NCBI RefSeq assembly: GCF_000981805.1
Contig: NZ_CP011132.1
Span: 2,976,001 to 3,040,000, forward strand
Reading direction: 5' to 3'
DNA: 64,000 nucleotides
Source of the DNA: Citrobacter amalonaticus Y19
GTDB lineage: Bacteria > Pseudomonadota > Gammaproteobacteria > Enterobacterales > Enterobacteriaceae
The position numbers and the translations under genes were made by a program. The notes beneath the pieces are model-generated. The model did no database searches. It was given only the letters and a program-made list of their open reading frames with translations, and had not been told where the DNA came from. This document shows, piece by piece, positions 55,001 through 62,658 of this stretch (position 1 is its first letter; every line of letters starts with the position of its first letter).

Positions 55001-55322
55001 GCAGGCCAACCAGTGCAGGCTTCACCACCTCGTTGTAATAAACGAAATCGCGCTGCTGCACTTTGTCATACGCGCGATGAATACGCCCGCCCAGTTCCGG
55101 CAACAGCATGACGCGGATAAAATCATTTTCCATCCACACAGCCTGGTACTCGCGCATCTCGCGTTTGCCGGTCAGGGTGTCGATCACGCCGTAAGGGTAA
55201 ACCGCACCTGAAGACCCCTGATAAACCCGTTTTTCCAGGAACATCGGGTTGGTATCTTCCTCACCTACCGTCCAGGTCGGTAGTGAAAGGGTTTCCTGCC
55301 AGACCTTAACTGAACCGTACAT
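52056..55322 (-). CDS. yphG: DUF5107/TPR protein YphG
   Basis: 1088 residues, like E. coli YphG. The N-terminal ~390 residues form a DUF5107 beta domain related to galactose mutarotase and sugar-active folds (LLPELGGRIHRAYD, GGIEFNWPQHH, FLWWANPAV). The rest is a long array of TPR-like helices (YYRRALEIDPLDYRNNVALG, and repeats to the C-terminus). Cytosolic; role unknown but always near sugar transport genes. The start at 55322 has GGAGG 4 bases upstream. First gene of a three-gene operon facing the regulator yphH. Confidence 0.92.
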   Translation of the reverse strand: MYGSVKVWQETLSLPTWTVGEEDTNPMFLEKRVYQGSSGAVYPYGVIDTLTGKREMREYQAVWMENDFIRVMLLPELGGRIHRAYDKVQQRDFVYYNEVVKPALVGLLGPWISGGIEFNWPQHHRPTTFMPVDFTQQAGDHGEQTVWMGEVEPMRGLQVMTGFTLYPDRALIEITGKVFNGNATPRHFLWWANPAVKGGDDHQSVFPPDVTAVFDHGKRDVSAFPIATGTYYKVDYSAGVDISRYKNVPVPTSYMAEKSDYDFVGAWHHGECGGLLHVADHHISPGKKQWSWGYGDFGVAWDRNLTDENGPYIELMTGVFTDNQPDFTWLAPYEEKVFVQNFLPYSELGMVQNASTELALRLVRDENRLSVGVYAVAPLHDVRVTLSADGAPFFETTLTLAPGKSWLTTLADSGYARITMTVTRHDGQTLLQYEEHIADDLPLPSAATAPAQPEALSNTDELYFIGQHLEQYNHASRYAGDYYRRALEIDPLDYRNNVALGTLALNQADWTQAERCAKAALQRAHHLNKNPRDGEASMLLAAALERQGDCEQAWDHYYKASWSGNCRDAAFWALARIAMARGDHADALEKVTQSLRFNGSNNLAMGMKALVLAALGRTSEALKYIEQQLHDYPLSYALHYARWAIRRDELSKTALITITGRRGTNACELAGWLLSFGQKAAARELLALLDSQETLPLLWRASLSDDPQPFITQARACLHNRVRFPNTLDEVQMLQTLSHSAYTRYLLGCFWYSKRRYEEALSCWQFTLQQEPEFAPVHRLLGIYAWNKQQDAVKAHQYLSQAVALEPDNARFLFELDYLNKLLATPVEQRLQQLESRKAVVFQRDDLTVELLSLWNGLGHYDEAAKVLGERVFHPWEGGEGKATGQYLLNQIHRALAAIGREALSDAVSLLQQALSYPHNLGEGRLPGQTDNDIWYLLGYCAQRQGHHDEAQRYFSRATRGGSTLDAGRYYNDQPVDYLFWQGMALKKLDERDEAEQLFKSFLQWVASQRDHVPEVDFFAVSLPDLVVLDTPAEAKHQQHCLFITALGHLGLGDLSACQQALDALLQQNPAHDKALLLRHVIRLELLH

Positions 55323-55435
55323 GCTGCCTCCACTCAATAAACAAAAGTAAAATGTCATCTTGTGGCTATTGTGTGGCAGATAACTGGCGGTAAAATGCAC
55401 AATGCTCACGCAATATAGTTAAGGGAGTTAAGTGT
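55323..55435. promoter_or_regulatory. Divergent control region of yphG and yphH
   Basis: 113 AT-rich bases between the two divergent genes. GTAAAATG occurs at 55347 and 55390, 43 bases (about four helical turns) apart, a possible pair of YphH-binding half sites. No complete CRP site or certain promoter hexamers were found. Confidence 0.35.
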
Positions 55436-56629
55436 ATGCAGCGTTCGGGATTCAATAACGCCCGGGTCAGACAGGCGAATAAACAGATCTTCCTGTCGCA
55501 TTTGTGGCGTGAAAAGCAGCTTAGTAAATCGCAGTTGGCGCAGTTCACCGGCCTGTCGATTCCGGCGGTGAGTAACATTCTTGAAGAGTTACTGGACGAA
55601 GGCCGGATTTGCCACTCCCGGGAAACGCTGAGTCAGCGTGGGCTCAGCAGCGGAAGTTTTCATCTGCCGGAACAGGGCGCGTGGACGCTATGTATGAACG
55701 TCACCCCCACCAGCCTGACCAGCCAACTGGCCGATGCCCGACTGGTGGCGGTTGGCGACTGGCAGCATGAGGTGATCAATGCCGCGACGCCTGAAGCGCT
55801 GCTCGCGGCGATTGCCAGCCACTGGCGTCGCTGGCGTCAGCGCTACCCCGACACCACGATCAACCTGGCGCTGGGTGTCCACGGTCAGGTCGATCCGATC
55901 ACCGGCGCGTCGAAAACCATGCCGCAGGCACCGTGGAAAACGCCAGTGGAAATAAAGTATCTGCTGGAGGAGCGGCTCGGCATACAGGTCCGTCTGGACA
56001 ACGACTGTGTGATGTTGGCGCTGGCGGAAAAATGGCAAAACCCGGCAGCCAACGAGGATTTCTGCGTCATCAACGTCGACTACGGTATTGGGTCCTCTTT
56101 CGTTATCAACGAACAGATTTATCGTGGCAGTCTGTACGGCAGCGGTCAGATTGGGCATACCATCGTTAACCCCGACGGCATCGCCTGCGATTGTGGGCGT
56201 TACGGCTGTCTGGAAACCGTCGCCTCTCTGAGCGCATTGAAAAAGCAGGCCAGGGTCTGGATGAAAGCGCAACCGATGGCGGGAAGGGATCCGGAAACGC
56301 TGACCACGGATATGCTGATCGATGCCTGGCGCAAGGGAGATGTGCGCATTCAGGCGTGGGTGGAACATGCCGCCAGCGCGATTGGCTTAAGCTTGTATAA
56401 CTTTCTCAATATCCTGAACATTAATCAGATTTGGCTGTACGGACGCAGTTGCGCCTTCGGTGAACCCTGGCTCAACACGCTACGGCAACAGACGGGATTT
56501 AATCCCTTCGATCACGGTGATAACCCGCGAGCGAAAGCGACGCAGATTGGCTTTGGTACGCTGACTCGCGCCCAGCAGTTGATGGGAATTGGCTATCTGT
56601 ACGTCGAGTCGCAACTGAACGACATTTAG
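55436..56629 (+). CDS. yphH: ROK-family transcription regulator YphH
   Basis: 397 residues, the same as E. coli YphH. An N-terminal winged helix (KSQLAQFTGLSIPAVSNILEEL, shortened: SQLAQFTGLSIPAVSNIL) is followed by a ROK domain with the zinc signature CDCGRYGCLE, as in NagC, Mlc and XylR. It probably represses the divergent yphG operon until a sugar binds. GGGAG lies 8 bases before the ATG. Confidence 0.93.
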   Translation: MQRSGFNNARVRQANKQIFLSHLWREKQLSKSQLAQFTGLSIPAVSNILEELLDEGRICHSRETLSQRGLSSGSFHLPEQGAWTLCMNVTPTSLTSQLADARLVAVGDWQHEVINAATPEALLAAIASHWRRWRQRYPDTTINLALGVHGQVDPITGASKTMPQAPWKTPVEIKYLLEERLGIQVRLDNDCVMLALAEKWQNPAANEDFCVINVDYGIGSSFVINEQIYRGSLYGSGQIGHTIVNPDGIACDCGRYGCLETVASLSALKKQARVWMKAQPMAGRDPETLTTDMLIDAWRKGDVRIQAWVEHAASAIGLSLYNFLNILNINQIWLYGRSCAFGEPWLNTLRQQTGFNPFDHGDNPRAKATQIGFGTLTRAQQLMGIGYLYVESQLNDI

Positions 56630-56694
56630 CCAATGGCGAGGCGAGGCGTTGTGTATTAATTTTAAAGTACGTTACTCATGTCAATGAGCCTGCT

Positions 56695-57117
56695 ATGAAC
56701 ACGTTACGCTATTTTGATTTTGGTGAATCACGTCATCTGTTTTTATTGATTGCCCGCATTGCGCTGGCAATTCTGTTTATTATTTTTGGCTTTCCTAAAC
56801 TGACAGGGTTCGACGGGACCGTGCAGTACATGACCTCTCTCGGTGCGCCTGCACCAATGCTGGCGGCCATTATTGCCGTTGTCATGGAGGTTCCTGCGGC
56901 GATACTGATTGTGCTGGGCTTTTTCACTCGTCCCCTGGCGATTATTTTCGTTTTCTATACGCTGGGTACCGCCGTGATCGGTCATCACTTCTGGAATATG
57001 ACCGGTGATGCGGTGGGGCCGAATATGATTAACTTCTATAAAAATGTCAGCATTGCCGGGGGGTTTTTGTTATTGGCCGTGACGGGTCCGGGGGCGATAT
57101 CGGTAGACAGACATTAG
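56695..57117 (+). CDS. yphA: DoxX-family inner-membrane protein YphA
   Basis: 140 residues with four membrane segments. DoxX motifs FIIFGFPKLTGFDG and MEVPAAILIVLGFFTRP are clear. Nearly identical in layout to E. coli YphA; function unknown, possibly quinone or redox linked as in other DoxX proteins. In E. coli it lies on the other side of the yph cluster; here it directly follows yphH. Confidence 0.93.
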   Translation: MNTLRYFDFGESRHLFLLIARIALAILFIIFGFPKLTGFDGTVQYMTSLGAPAPMLAAIIAVVMEVPAAILIVLGFFTRPLAIIFVFYTLGTAVIGHHFWNMTGDAVGPNMINFYKNVSIAGGFLLLAVTGPGAISVDRH

Positions 57118-57122
57118 ACCGT

Positions 57123-57210
57123 CGCCCGATGGCGCTTCGCTTATCGGGCCTACAAAACCATTGATATCGTAGGTTTTTGTAGGTCGGGTAAGCGTAGCGC
57201 CACCCGACAA
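57123..57210. repeat. REP pair between yphA and glyA
   Basis: CGCCCGATGGCGCTTCGCTTATCGGGCCTACA faces TGTAGGTCGGGTAAGCGTAGCGCCACCCGACA in shortened form: GCCCGATGGCGCTTCGC / GCGTAGCGCCACCCGAC arms. Slightly degenerate REP units that lie 6 bases after yphA. Confidence 0.85.
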
Positions 57211-57261
57211 TTCATGTGTAGAAGATGTACCAATTTCGTCTGCAGGATGTTTGTCATCAAT

Positions 57262-57290
57262 CAAAAAGGCCGCATCATGCGGCCTTTTTG
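57262..57290 (-). terminator. Terminator of glyA
   Basis: CAAAAAGGCCGCA / TGCGGCCTTTTTG is a perfect 13-bp stem with a 3-base loop, 15 bases after the glyA stop, working in both directions. Confidence 0.95.
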
Positions 57291-57304
57291 ATTTCTGCGA
57301 TAAC

Positions 57305-58558
57305 TTACGCGTAAACCGGGAAGCGTGCGCAGATGTCCAGAACTTTACCTTTGATGCGCTCAATCACCGCTTCATCATTGATGTTGTCCAGCACGTCACA
57401 CATCCAGCCCGCCAGCTCTTTCGCTTCCGCTTCTTTAAAGCCGCGACGCGTAATGGCCGGAGAACCGATACGGATACCGGAAGTGACAAACGGGCTCTTC
57501 GGATCGTTCGGCACGCTGTTTTTGTTCACAGTAATGTTGGCACGACCCAGCGCGGCGTCAGCTTCTTTACCGGTCAGGTTTTTGTCCACCAGATCCAGCA
57601 GGAACAGGTGGTTCTCAGTACCGCCGGATACCACTTTGTAGCCACGGTTCAGGAACACTTCCACCATCGCTTTGGCGTTTTTCGCCACCTGCTGCTGGTA
57701 GACTTTGAACTCTGGCTCCATCGCTTCTTTCAGCGCCACGGCTTTACCCGCGATCACGTGCATCAGCGGACCGCCCTGCGCGCTTGGGAAAACAGCAGAG
57801 TTCAGTTTTTTGTACAGCTCTTCGTCACCGCCTTTCGCCAGGATCAGGCCACCGCGCGGGCCAGCCAGCGTTTTGTGGGTGGTGGTGGTCACAACGTGAG
57901 CATGCGGAACCGGGTTCGGGTAAACGCCTGCGGCGATAAGACCCGCAACGTGCGCCATATCAACGAACAGGTACGCGCCGATGCTGTCAGCGATTTCACG
58001 CATTTTTGCCCAGTCAACCACGCCGGAATAGGCAGAGAAGCCGCCGATGATCATCTTCGGTTTGTGAGTCTGAGCCAGCTGCGCCATCTCTTCGTAGTCA
58101 ATTTTACCTGACTCATCGATACCGTAAGGCACGATGTTGTACAGTTTGCCAGAGAAGTTAACCGGGGAGCCGTGAGTCAGGTGACCGCCTTGCGCCAGGT
58201 TCATACCCAGAACGGTATCACCCGGTTGCAGCAGCGCGGTATAGACGGCGAAGTTAGCCTGAGAGCCGGAATGCGGTTGCACGTTAGCGTAGTCTGCGCC
58301 AAACAGTTCTTTCGCGCGGTCAATCGCCAGTTGCTCAACGATATCCACGTATTCGCAGCCGCCGTAGTAGCGCTTGCCCGGATATCCTTCAGCGTATTTG
58401 TTGGTCAGCTGAGAGCCCTGCGCCTGCATGACGCGCGGACTGGTGTAGTTTTCGGAGGCGATCAGTTCGATGTGCTCTTCCTGACGTACTTTTTCCTGCT
58501 CCATAGCCTGCCACAGTTCGGCATCATAATCGGCAATGTTCATTTCACGCTTTAACAT
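57305..58558 (-). CDS. glyA: Serine hydroxymethyltransferase
   Basis: PLP enzyme that makes glycine and 5,10-methylene-THF from serine, the main source of one-carbon units. The PLP lysine is in TTTTHKTLAGPRGG; HSGSQANFAVY and the C-terminus are conserved. The start at ATG 58558 (MLKREMNIADYD) has GGAG 6 bases upstream and gives 417 residues as in E. coli. It is divergent from hmp. Confidence 0.99.
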   Translation of the reverse strand: MLKREMNIADYDAELWQAMEQEKVRQEEHIELIASENYTSPRVMQAQGSQLTNKYAEGYPGKRYYGGCEYVDIVEQLAIDRAKELFGADYANVQPHSGSQANFAVYTALLQPGDTVLGMNLAQGGHLTHGSPVNFSGKLYNIVPYGIDESGKIDYEEMAQLAQTHKPKMIIGGFSAYSGVVDWAKMREIADSIGAYLFVDMAHVAGLIAAGVYPNPVPHAHVVTTTTHKTLAGPRGGLILAKGGDEELYKKLNSAVFPSAQGGPLMHVIAGKAVALKEAMEPEFKVYQQQVAKNAKAMVEVFLNRGYKVVSGGTENHLFLLDLVDKNLTGKEADAALGRANITVNKNSVPNDPKSPFVTSGIRIGSPAITRRGFKEAEAKELAGWMCDVLDNINDEAVIERIKGKVLDICARFPVYA

Positions 58559-58629
58559 CCGCATCTCCTGACTCAGCTAACGATAGAATTTTTGGCCTTA
58601 AAAGGCAGTCCTGTTGGACAACGGGCAAC

Positions 58630-58692
58630 AGTATAACTGAATCATTCTGCGATAACAGGTCTTGACAAAGGAATTTACGCAAACGATTACCT
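58630..58692 (-). promoter_or_regulatory. glyA promoter and PurR operator
   Basis: On the minus strand TATACT (58630-58635) lies 17 bases from CTGTTA (58653-58658). At 58677-58692 the plus strand reads ACGCAAACGATTACCT, 13 of 16 matches to the PurR consensus ACGCAAACGTTTTCGT. PurR control of glyA is known in E. coli. A TGAA...TTTCA sequence near 58717 may be a MetR site but fits loosely. Confidence 0.7.
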
Positions 58693-58836
58693 CCACTCCA
58701 CATAAGGCTTTGCCGAATGAAGACCTTACAAATTTCAACGGATTTCTTTTCAGGTTTGTGATGCAGATTTTTCACGTTGTAACGTTTAATACGTAAAGCG
58801 CCAAAGAACCATTTACAGTGCAGGGGTATTTTTTAT

Positions 58837-58859
58837 AAGATGTATTTGACATACATCAT
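58837..58859 (+). promoter_or_regulatory. NsrR operator of hmp
   Basis: An 11-1-11 imperfect palindrome starting AAGATGTATTTG and ending CATACATCAT fits the NsrR consensus (AAGATGYATTT and its inverse), 27 bases before the hmp start. NsrR, a nitric-oxide-sensing Fe-S repressor, controls hmp in E. coli, and this is the expected position. Confidence 0.85.
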
Positions 58860-58885
58860 TAAAGATTCACATAAAGGAAGACCGT

Positions 58886-60076
58886 ATGCTTGACGCCCAA
58901 ACCATCGCCACTGTAAAAGCCACTATTCCCCTGCTGGTTGAAACGGGTCCCAAACTGACCGCCCATTTTTACGATCGCATGTTTGCTCATAACCCTGAAC
59001 TCAAAGAAATTTTCAACATGAGTAACCAGCGTAATGACTCACAGCGTGAAGCCCTTTTCAATGCCATTGCCGCCTATGCCAGCAATATTGAGAATCTGCC
59101 TGCCCTGCTGCCTGCGGTCGAGAAAATCGCCCAGAAGCACACCAGCTTCCAGATCAAACCAGAACAGTACAACATTGTCGGTACACATCTGCTGGCGACC
59201 CTCGACGAAATGTTCAGCCCGGGCCAGGAAGTGCTGGATGCGTGGGGTAAAGCCTACGGCGTGCTGGCTAACGTCTTTATCAATCGCGAAGCGCAAATCT
59301 ACACTGAAAACGCCAGCAAAACCGGCGGCTGGGAAGGCACGCGCCCGTTCCGTATCGTGGCGAAAACGCCACGCAGCGCACTGATTACCAGCTTTGAATT
59401 TGAACCGGTAGACGGCGGCGCTGTGGCCGAATACCAGCCAGGCCAGTATCTCGGTGTCTGGCTGAAGCCAGACGGTTTTCCGCATCAGGAAATTCGTCAG
59501 TATTCCCTGACCCGCAAACCAGATAACAAAAGCTACCGTATAGCCGTTAAGCGTGAAGAAGGCGGTCAGGTTTCAGACTGGCTGCATAACCATGCGAACA
59601 TCGGTGATGTCGTTCATTTAGCCGCGCCAGCAGGCGATTTCTTTATGGCGGTTGCCCGCGACACGCCGGTTTCGCTGATTTCTGCCGGCGTCGGTCAAAC
59701 CCCTATGCTGGCGATGCTGGATACGCTGGCCAACGCGCAGCACAGCGCCCAGGTCAACTGGTTCCACGCCGCAGAAAACGGCGATGTGCATGCGTTTGCC
59801 GATGAGGTGAGCGAACGGGGAAAAACGTTGCCGAACTTTACCGCGCACACCTGGTATCGCGAACCAACCGAAGCCGATCGGGCGAAAGGCGCATTTGATA
59901 GCATTGGGCTGATGGATTTGAACAAACTGGAAGGCGCAATCAGCGATCCGGCGATGCAGTTTTACCTGTGCGGCCCGGTTGGCTTTATGCAGTTTGCCGC
60001 GAAGCAGCTTGTTGAACTGGGCGTGAAAAACGAAAACATTCATTACGAATGCTTCGGCCCGCACAAGGTCTTGTAA
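58886..60076 (+). CDS. hmp: Nitric oxide dioxygenase (flavohaemoglobin)
   Basis: Oxidises NO to nitrate with O2 and NAD(P)H. The globin domain (1-~140) holds the haem ligand in IAQKHTSFQI; the FAD domain has RQYSLT; the NAD domain has SAGVGQTPMLAML and ends FGPHKVL. Length 396 equals E. coli Hmp. A standard NsrR site precedes it; the gene ends at a REP pair. Confidence 0.99.
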   Translation: MLDAQTIATVKATIPLLVETGPKLTAHFYDRMFAHNPELKEIFNMSNQRNDSQREALFNAIAAYASNIENLPALLPAVEKIAQKHTSFQIKPEQYNIVGTHLLATLDEMFSPGQEVLDAWGKAYGVLANVFINREAQIYTENASKTGGWEGTRPFRIVAKTPRSALITSFEFEPVDGGAVAEYQPGQYLGVWLKPDGFPHQEIRQYSLTRKPDNKSYRIAVKREEGGQVSDWLHNHANIGDVVHLAAPAGDFFMAVARDTPVSLISAGVGQTPMLAMLDTLANAQHSAQVNWFHAAENGDVHAFADEVSERGKTLPNFTAHTWYREPTEADRAKGAFDSIGLMDLNKLEGAISDPAMQFYLCGPVGFMQFAAKQLVELGVKNENIHYECFGPHKVL

Positions 60077-60084
60077 TTACGTCA

Positions 60085-60160
60085 TGCCTGATGGCGCTAC
60101 GCTTATCCGGCCTACGGGATGTTGTAGGCCGGATAAGGCGTTCACGCCGCCATCCGGCAA
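60085..60160. repeat. REP pair between hmp and glnB
   Basis: GCCTGATGGCGCTACGCTTA + TCCGGCCTAC faces GTAGGCCGGATAAGGCG + CGCCATCCGGCA across a short loop, lying between the 3' ends of converging hmp and glnB. Confidence 0.92.
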
Positions 60161-60172
60161 GCACGGCGCGGC

Positions 60173-60511
60173 TTAAATTGCCGCGTCGTCTTCTTCACCG
60201 GTACGAATACGTACCACGCGCGCCACATCAAAGACGAAAATCTTACCGTCGCCAATTTTGCCCGTCTGCGCCGTACGGATAATGGTATCCACGCAGGTTT
60301 CAACGATATCGTCAGGCACGACGATTTCAATTTTCACCTTCGGCAAAAAATCCACCATATATTCCGCGCCACGGTACAGCTCGGTATGCCCTTTCTGACG
60401 CCCAAAGCCTTTCACTTCGGTGACGGTCATACCGGTGATCCCTACCTCAGCCAGCGCTTCACGCACATCATCGAGCTTGAAGGGTTTAATAATCGCATCA
60501 ATCTTTTTCAT
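60173..60511 (-). CDS. glnB: Nitrogen regulatory protein P-II
   Basis: Trimeric signal protein that reports 2-oxoglutarate and nitrogen status to NtrB and GlnE. The T-loop Tyr51 uridylylation site is in GAEYMVDF; the second signature is GKIGDGKIFVF. Length 112 equals E. coli GlnB. It follows glrR in the same direction after 60 bases. Confidence 0.99.
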   Translation of the reverse strand: MKKIDAIIKPFKLDDVREALAEVGITGMTVTEVKGFGRQKGHTELYRGAEYMVDFLPKVKIEIVVPDDIVETCVDTIIRTAQTGKIGDGKIFVFDVARVVRIRTGEEDDAAI

Positions 60512-60571
60512 GCTAGTCCTTGAAAAGGTCGCCTGTCTTTTAATCGGATAAACGTAACATATTACGCTAAC

Positions 60572-61906
60572 TTATTCTTTGAAATCGTTTGCATCCAGCT
60601 CATGGCGCGACAGCAGCTTATAGAACTCCGTCCGGTTACGGCCCGCCATTCTTGCCGCATGTGTGACATTGCCTCGGGTGATTTGCAGCAACTTGCGCAG
60701 ATAGTTCAGCTCAAACTGATTACGCGCTTCGACAAAGGTCGGCAGGGCGGTATTTTCCCCTTCCAGCGCCTGCTCGACCAGGGCATCGCTGATCACCGGC
60801 GAGGAGGTCAGCGCCACGCACTGTTCGATCACGTTCACCAGCTGGCGCACGTTGCCAGGCCAACTGGCAGTCATCAGCCGCTTCATTGCATCCGTCGAAA
60901 ACGCGCGCACAAACGGCTTATGCCGCTCCGCCGACTGGCGCAGCAGATGATTTGCCAGCAGCGGAATATCTTCCGTTCGCTCCGCCAGGGCCGGGATCTT
61001 CAGACTGACCACATTGAGGCGGTAGTATAAATCTTCGCGAAATTCGCCGCGCGCCATCGCTTTCGGCAGATCGCGATGGGTTGCCGAAATGATGCGCACA
61101 TCAATATCGATATCGCGGTTGCTGCCAAGCGGTCTGACTTTACGTTCCTGTAAGACGCGCAGCAGTTTGACCTGTAATGGCGCAGGCATATCGCCAATCT
61201 CGTCAAGGAACAGCGTCCCGCCTTCCGCCGCCTGAAACAGCCCTTCACGGTTGCTCACCGCGCCGGTAAACGCACCGCGTGAGTGGCCGAACAACTCCGA
61301 CTCCAGCAGTTGTTCCGGTAGTGCGCCGCAGTTGATGGCGATAAACGGTTTACCGCTGCGCGGGCTGGCATTGTGGATAGCCTGAGCGAAGATCTCTTTC
61401 CCGGTGCCGCTCTGACCATTGATCAACACGCTGACGTCGGACTGCGCCACCATCCGCGCCTGTTCCAGCAGACGCAGCATCAGCGGGCTACGCGTGACAA
61501 TCGATTCGCGCCAGCTATCGTCCGTGGCGGGTGCCGACTGCTCAAGCGCCTCATCGATCGCCTGATACAACGCGTCTTTATCCACGGGTTTGGTCAGGAA
61601 ACTGAACACACCTTTTTGCGTTGCCGCGACCGCATCCGGAATCGAACCGTGAGCGGTAAGAATGATAACCGGCATCCCCGGCTGAACCTTCTGGATCTCG
61701 CTGAACAACTGCATGCCGTCCATCTCATCCATGCGCAGATCGCTAATCACCAGATCCACTTTTTCACGGTTCAGAACGCGCAGACCTTCGGCCCCGCTCT
61801 CTGCGGTTACCACGCTATAGCCTTCACTGGTCAGACGCATGCCCAGCAGTTTCAACAGGCCAGTGTCATCATCCACGAGCAGTAAATGCGCCGGTTTACG
61901 ACTCAT
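60572..61906 (-). CDS. glrR: Sigma-54 response regulator GlrR
   Basis: Response regulator of GlrK that activates sigma-54 promoters such as that of the sRNA GlmY. Receiver domain (1-~120) with the phospho-acceptor Asp in VISDLRMDEMDG; AAA+ domain with Walker A GQSGTGKE, the sigma-54 contact GAFTGA and Walker B GGTLFLDEIGD; a Fis-type helix-turn-helix at the end (THAARMAGRNRTEFYKLL). Length 444 equals E. coli. Its start shares one base with the qseG stop. Confidence 0.97.
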   Translation of the reverse strand: MSRKPAHLLLVDDDTGLLKLLGMRLTSEGYSVVTAESGAEGLRVLNREKVDLVISDLRMDEMDGMQLFSEIQKVQPGMPVIILTAHGSIPDAVAATQKGVFSFLTKPVDKDALYQAIDEALEQSAPATDDSWRESIVTRSPLMLRLLEQARMVAQSDVSVLINGQSGTGKEIFAQAIHNASPRSGKPFIAINCGALPEQLLESELFGHSRGAFTGAVSNREGLFQAAEGGTLFLDEIGDMPAPLQVKLLRVLQERKVRPLGSNRDIDIDVRIISATHRDLPKAMARGEFREDLYYRLNVVSLKIPALAERTEDIPLLANHLLRQSAERHKPFVRAFSTDAMKRLMTASWPGNVRQLVNVIEQCVALTSSPVISDALVEQALEGENTALPTFVEARNQFELNYLRKLLQITRGNVTHAARMAGRNRTEFYKLLSRHELDANDFKE

Positions 61907-62637
61907 TATGGGGTCACCTCATCTTGTGAAGGTACAGGTGCTTGTCCCTCAGACTTGTCGCCGCCATGCGTCGCATCCTGATTGTAATTTCCCGCCGGTT
62001 TACGGGTGGAAAGCTGACGCTCAATATCGGTCAGGTTTTCCAGCTTGCGCGTCGTGAGATCGAGCTGTGCCTGAAGGTACTGGTGCTGCTGACGCAACGT
62101 ATCCAGATCGCCATCGGTCGTTTGCTGCAGTTTGCTGTAGCGCTGACGTTCTTCGGCGAGCTGGAGCTGCAGCGACTGACCGTCGCGCCAGATCTGATAA
62201 AGCGGACGCACCTGCGCCGGAATTTGCGGGCTTAACGCATCCAGTCGCGAGATGTTCTCGCGACGCTCCAGCGGCGTGATTTTGGCATTCGCCAGCAAGA
62301 TGCCGCGTTTAAAGGCATTTTGCCAGCTGTCGTCGCTCAGCATACGGGCCTCGCTGCGCGACTGCACCGGCAACAGGCGATCCGCGCAGTCAATGGCGCG
62401 CAGCCAGTAAAGGGGATTGCTGTCAGTCGATTGCCCCTGCAATGCCCAGATATCGGTGCACTCAACCGACAGGTAGTCCGCCAGTTGATACGTCGGTAGG
62501 ACGTCCAGTGGCGCATCTCCCGTGATGTGTTTCACCACATGCGGCGTACAGCCCATCAGCGCAAGGCAGGGCATTCCCGCCAGGATGACCTGGCGGGAGA
62601 ATAAACGTTGGAAAATGTGAACAAAAACGTGTGGCAT
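61906..62637 (-). CDS. qseG: Outer-membrane lipoprotein QseG
   Basis: Lipoprotein that in E. coli binds and activates the kinase GlrK (QseE). The signal ends in the lipobox LALMGC; the middle and end form a coiled coil (QLQLAEERQRYSKLQQ) and a polar tail. Length is about 243 with ATG 62637; a GTG two codons upstream (62643) is possible, as neither start has a good ribosome site. The region just after the lipid Cys differs from E. coli. It lies between glrK and glrR. Confidence 0.9.
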   Translation of the reverse strand: MPHVFVHIFQRLFSRQVILAGMPCLALMGCTPHVVKHITGDAPLDVLPTYQLADYLSVECTDIWALQGQSTDSNPLYWLRAIDCADRLLPVQSRSEARMLSDDSWQNAFKRGILLANAKITPLERRENISRLDALSPQIPAQVRPLYQIWRDGQSLQLQLAEERQRYSKLQQTTDGDLDTLRQQHQYLQAQLDLTTRKLENLTDIERQLSTRKPAGNYNQDATHGGDKSEGQAPVPSQDEVTP

Positions 62638-62658
62638 ATTCACCAGGCTTAGCGTTAT

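Noticed and set aside
55323..55409. N-terminal extension of yphG
   Set aside because: It would cover most of the divergent promoter region; the ATG at 55322 has a GGAGG site and matches the family start.
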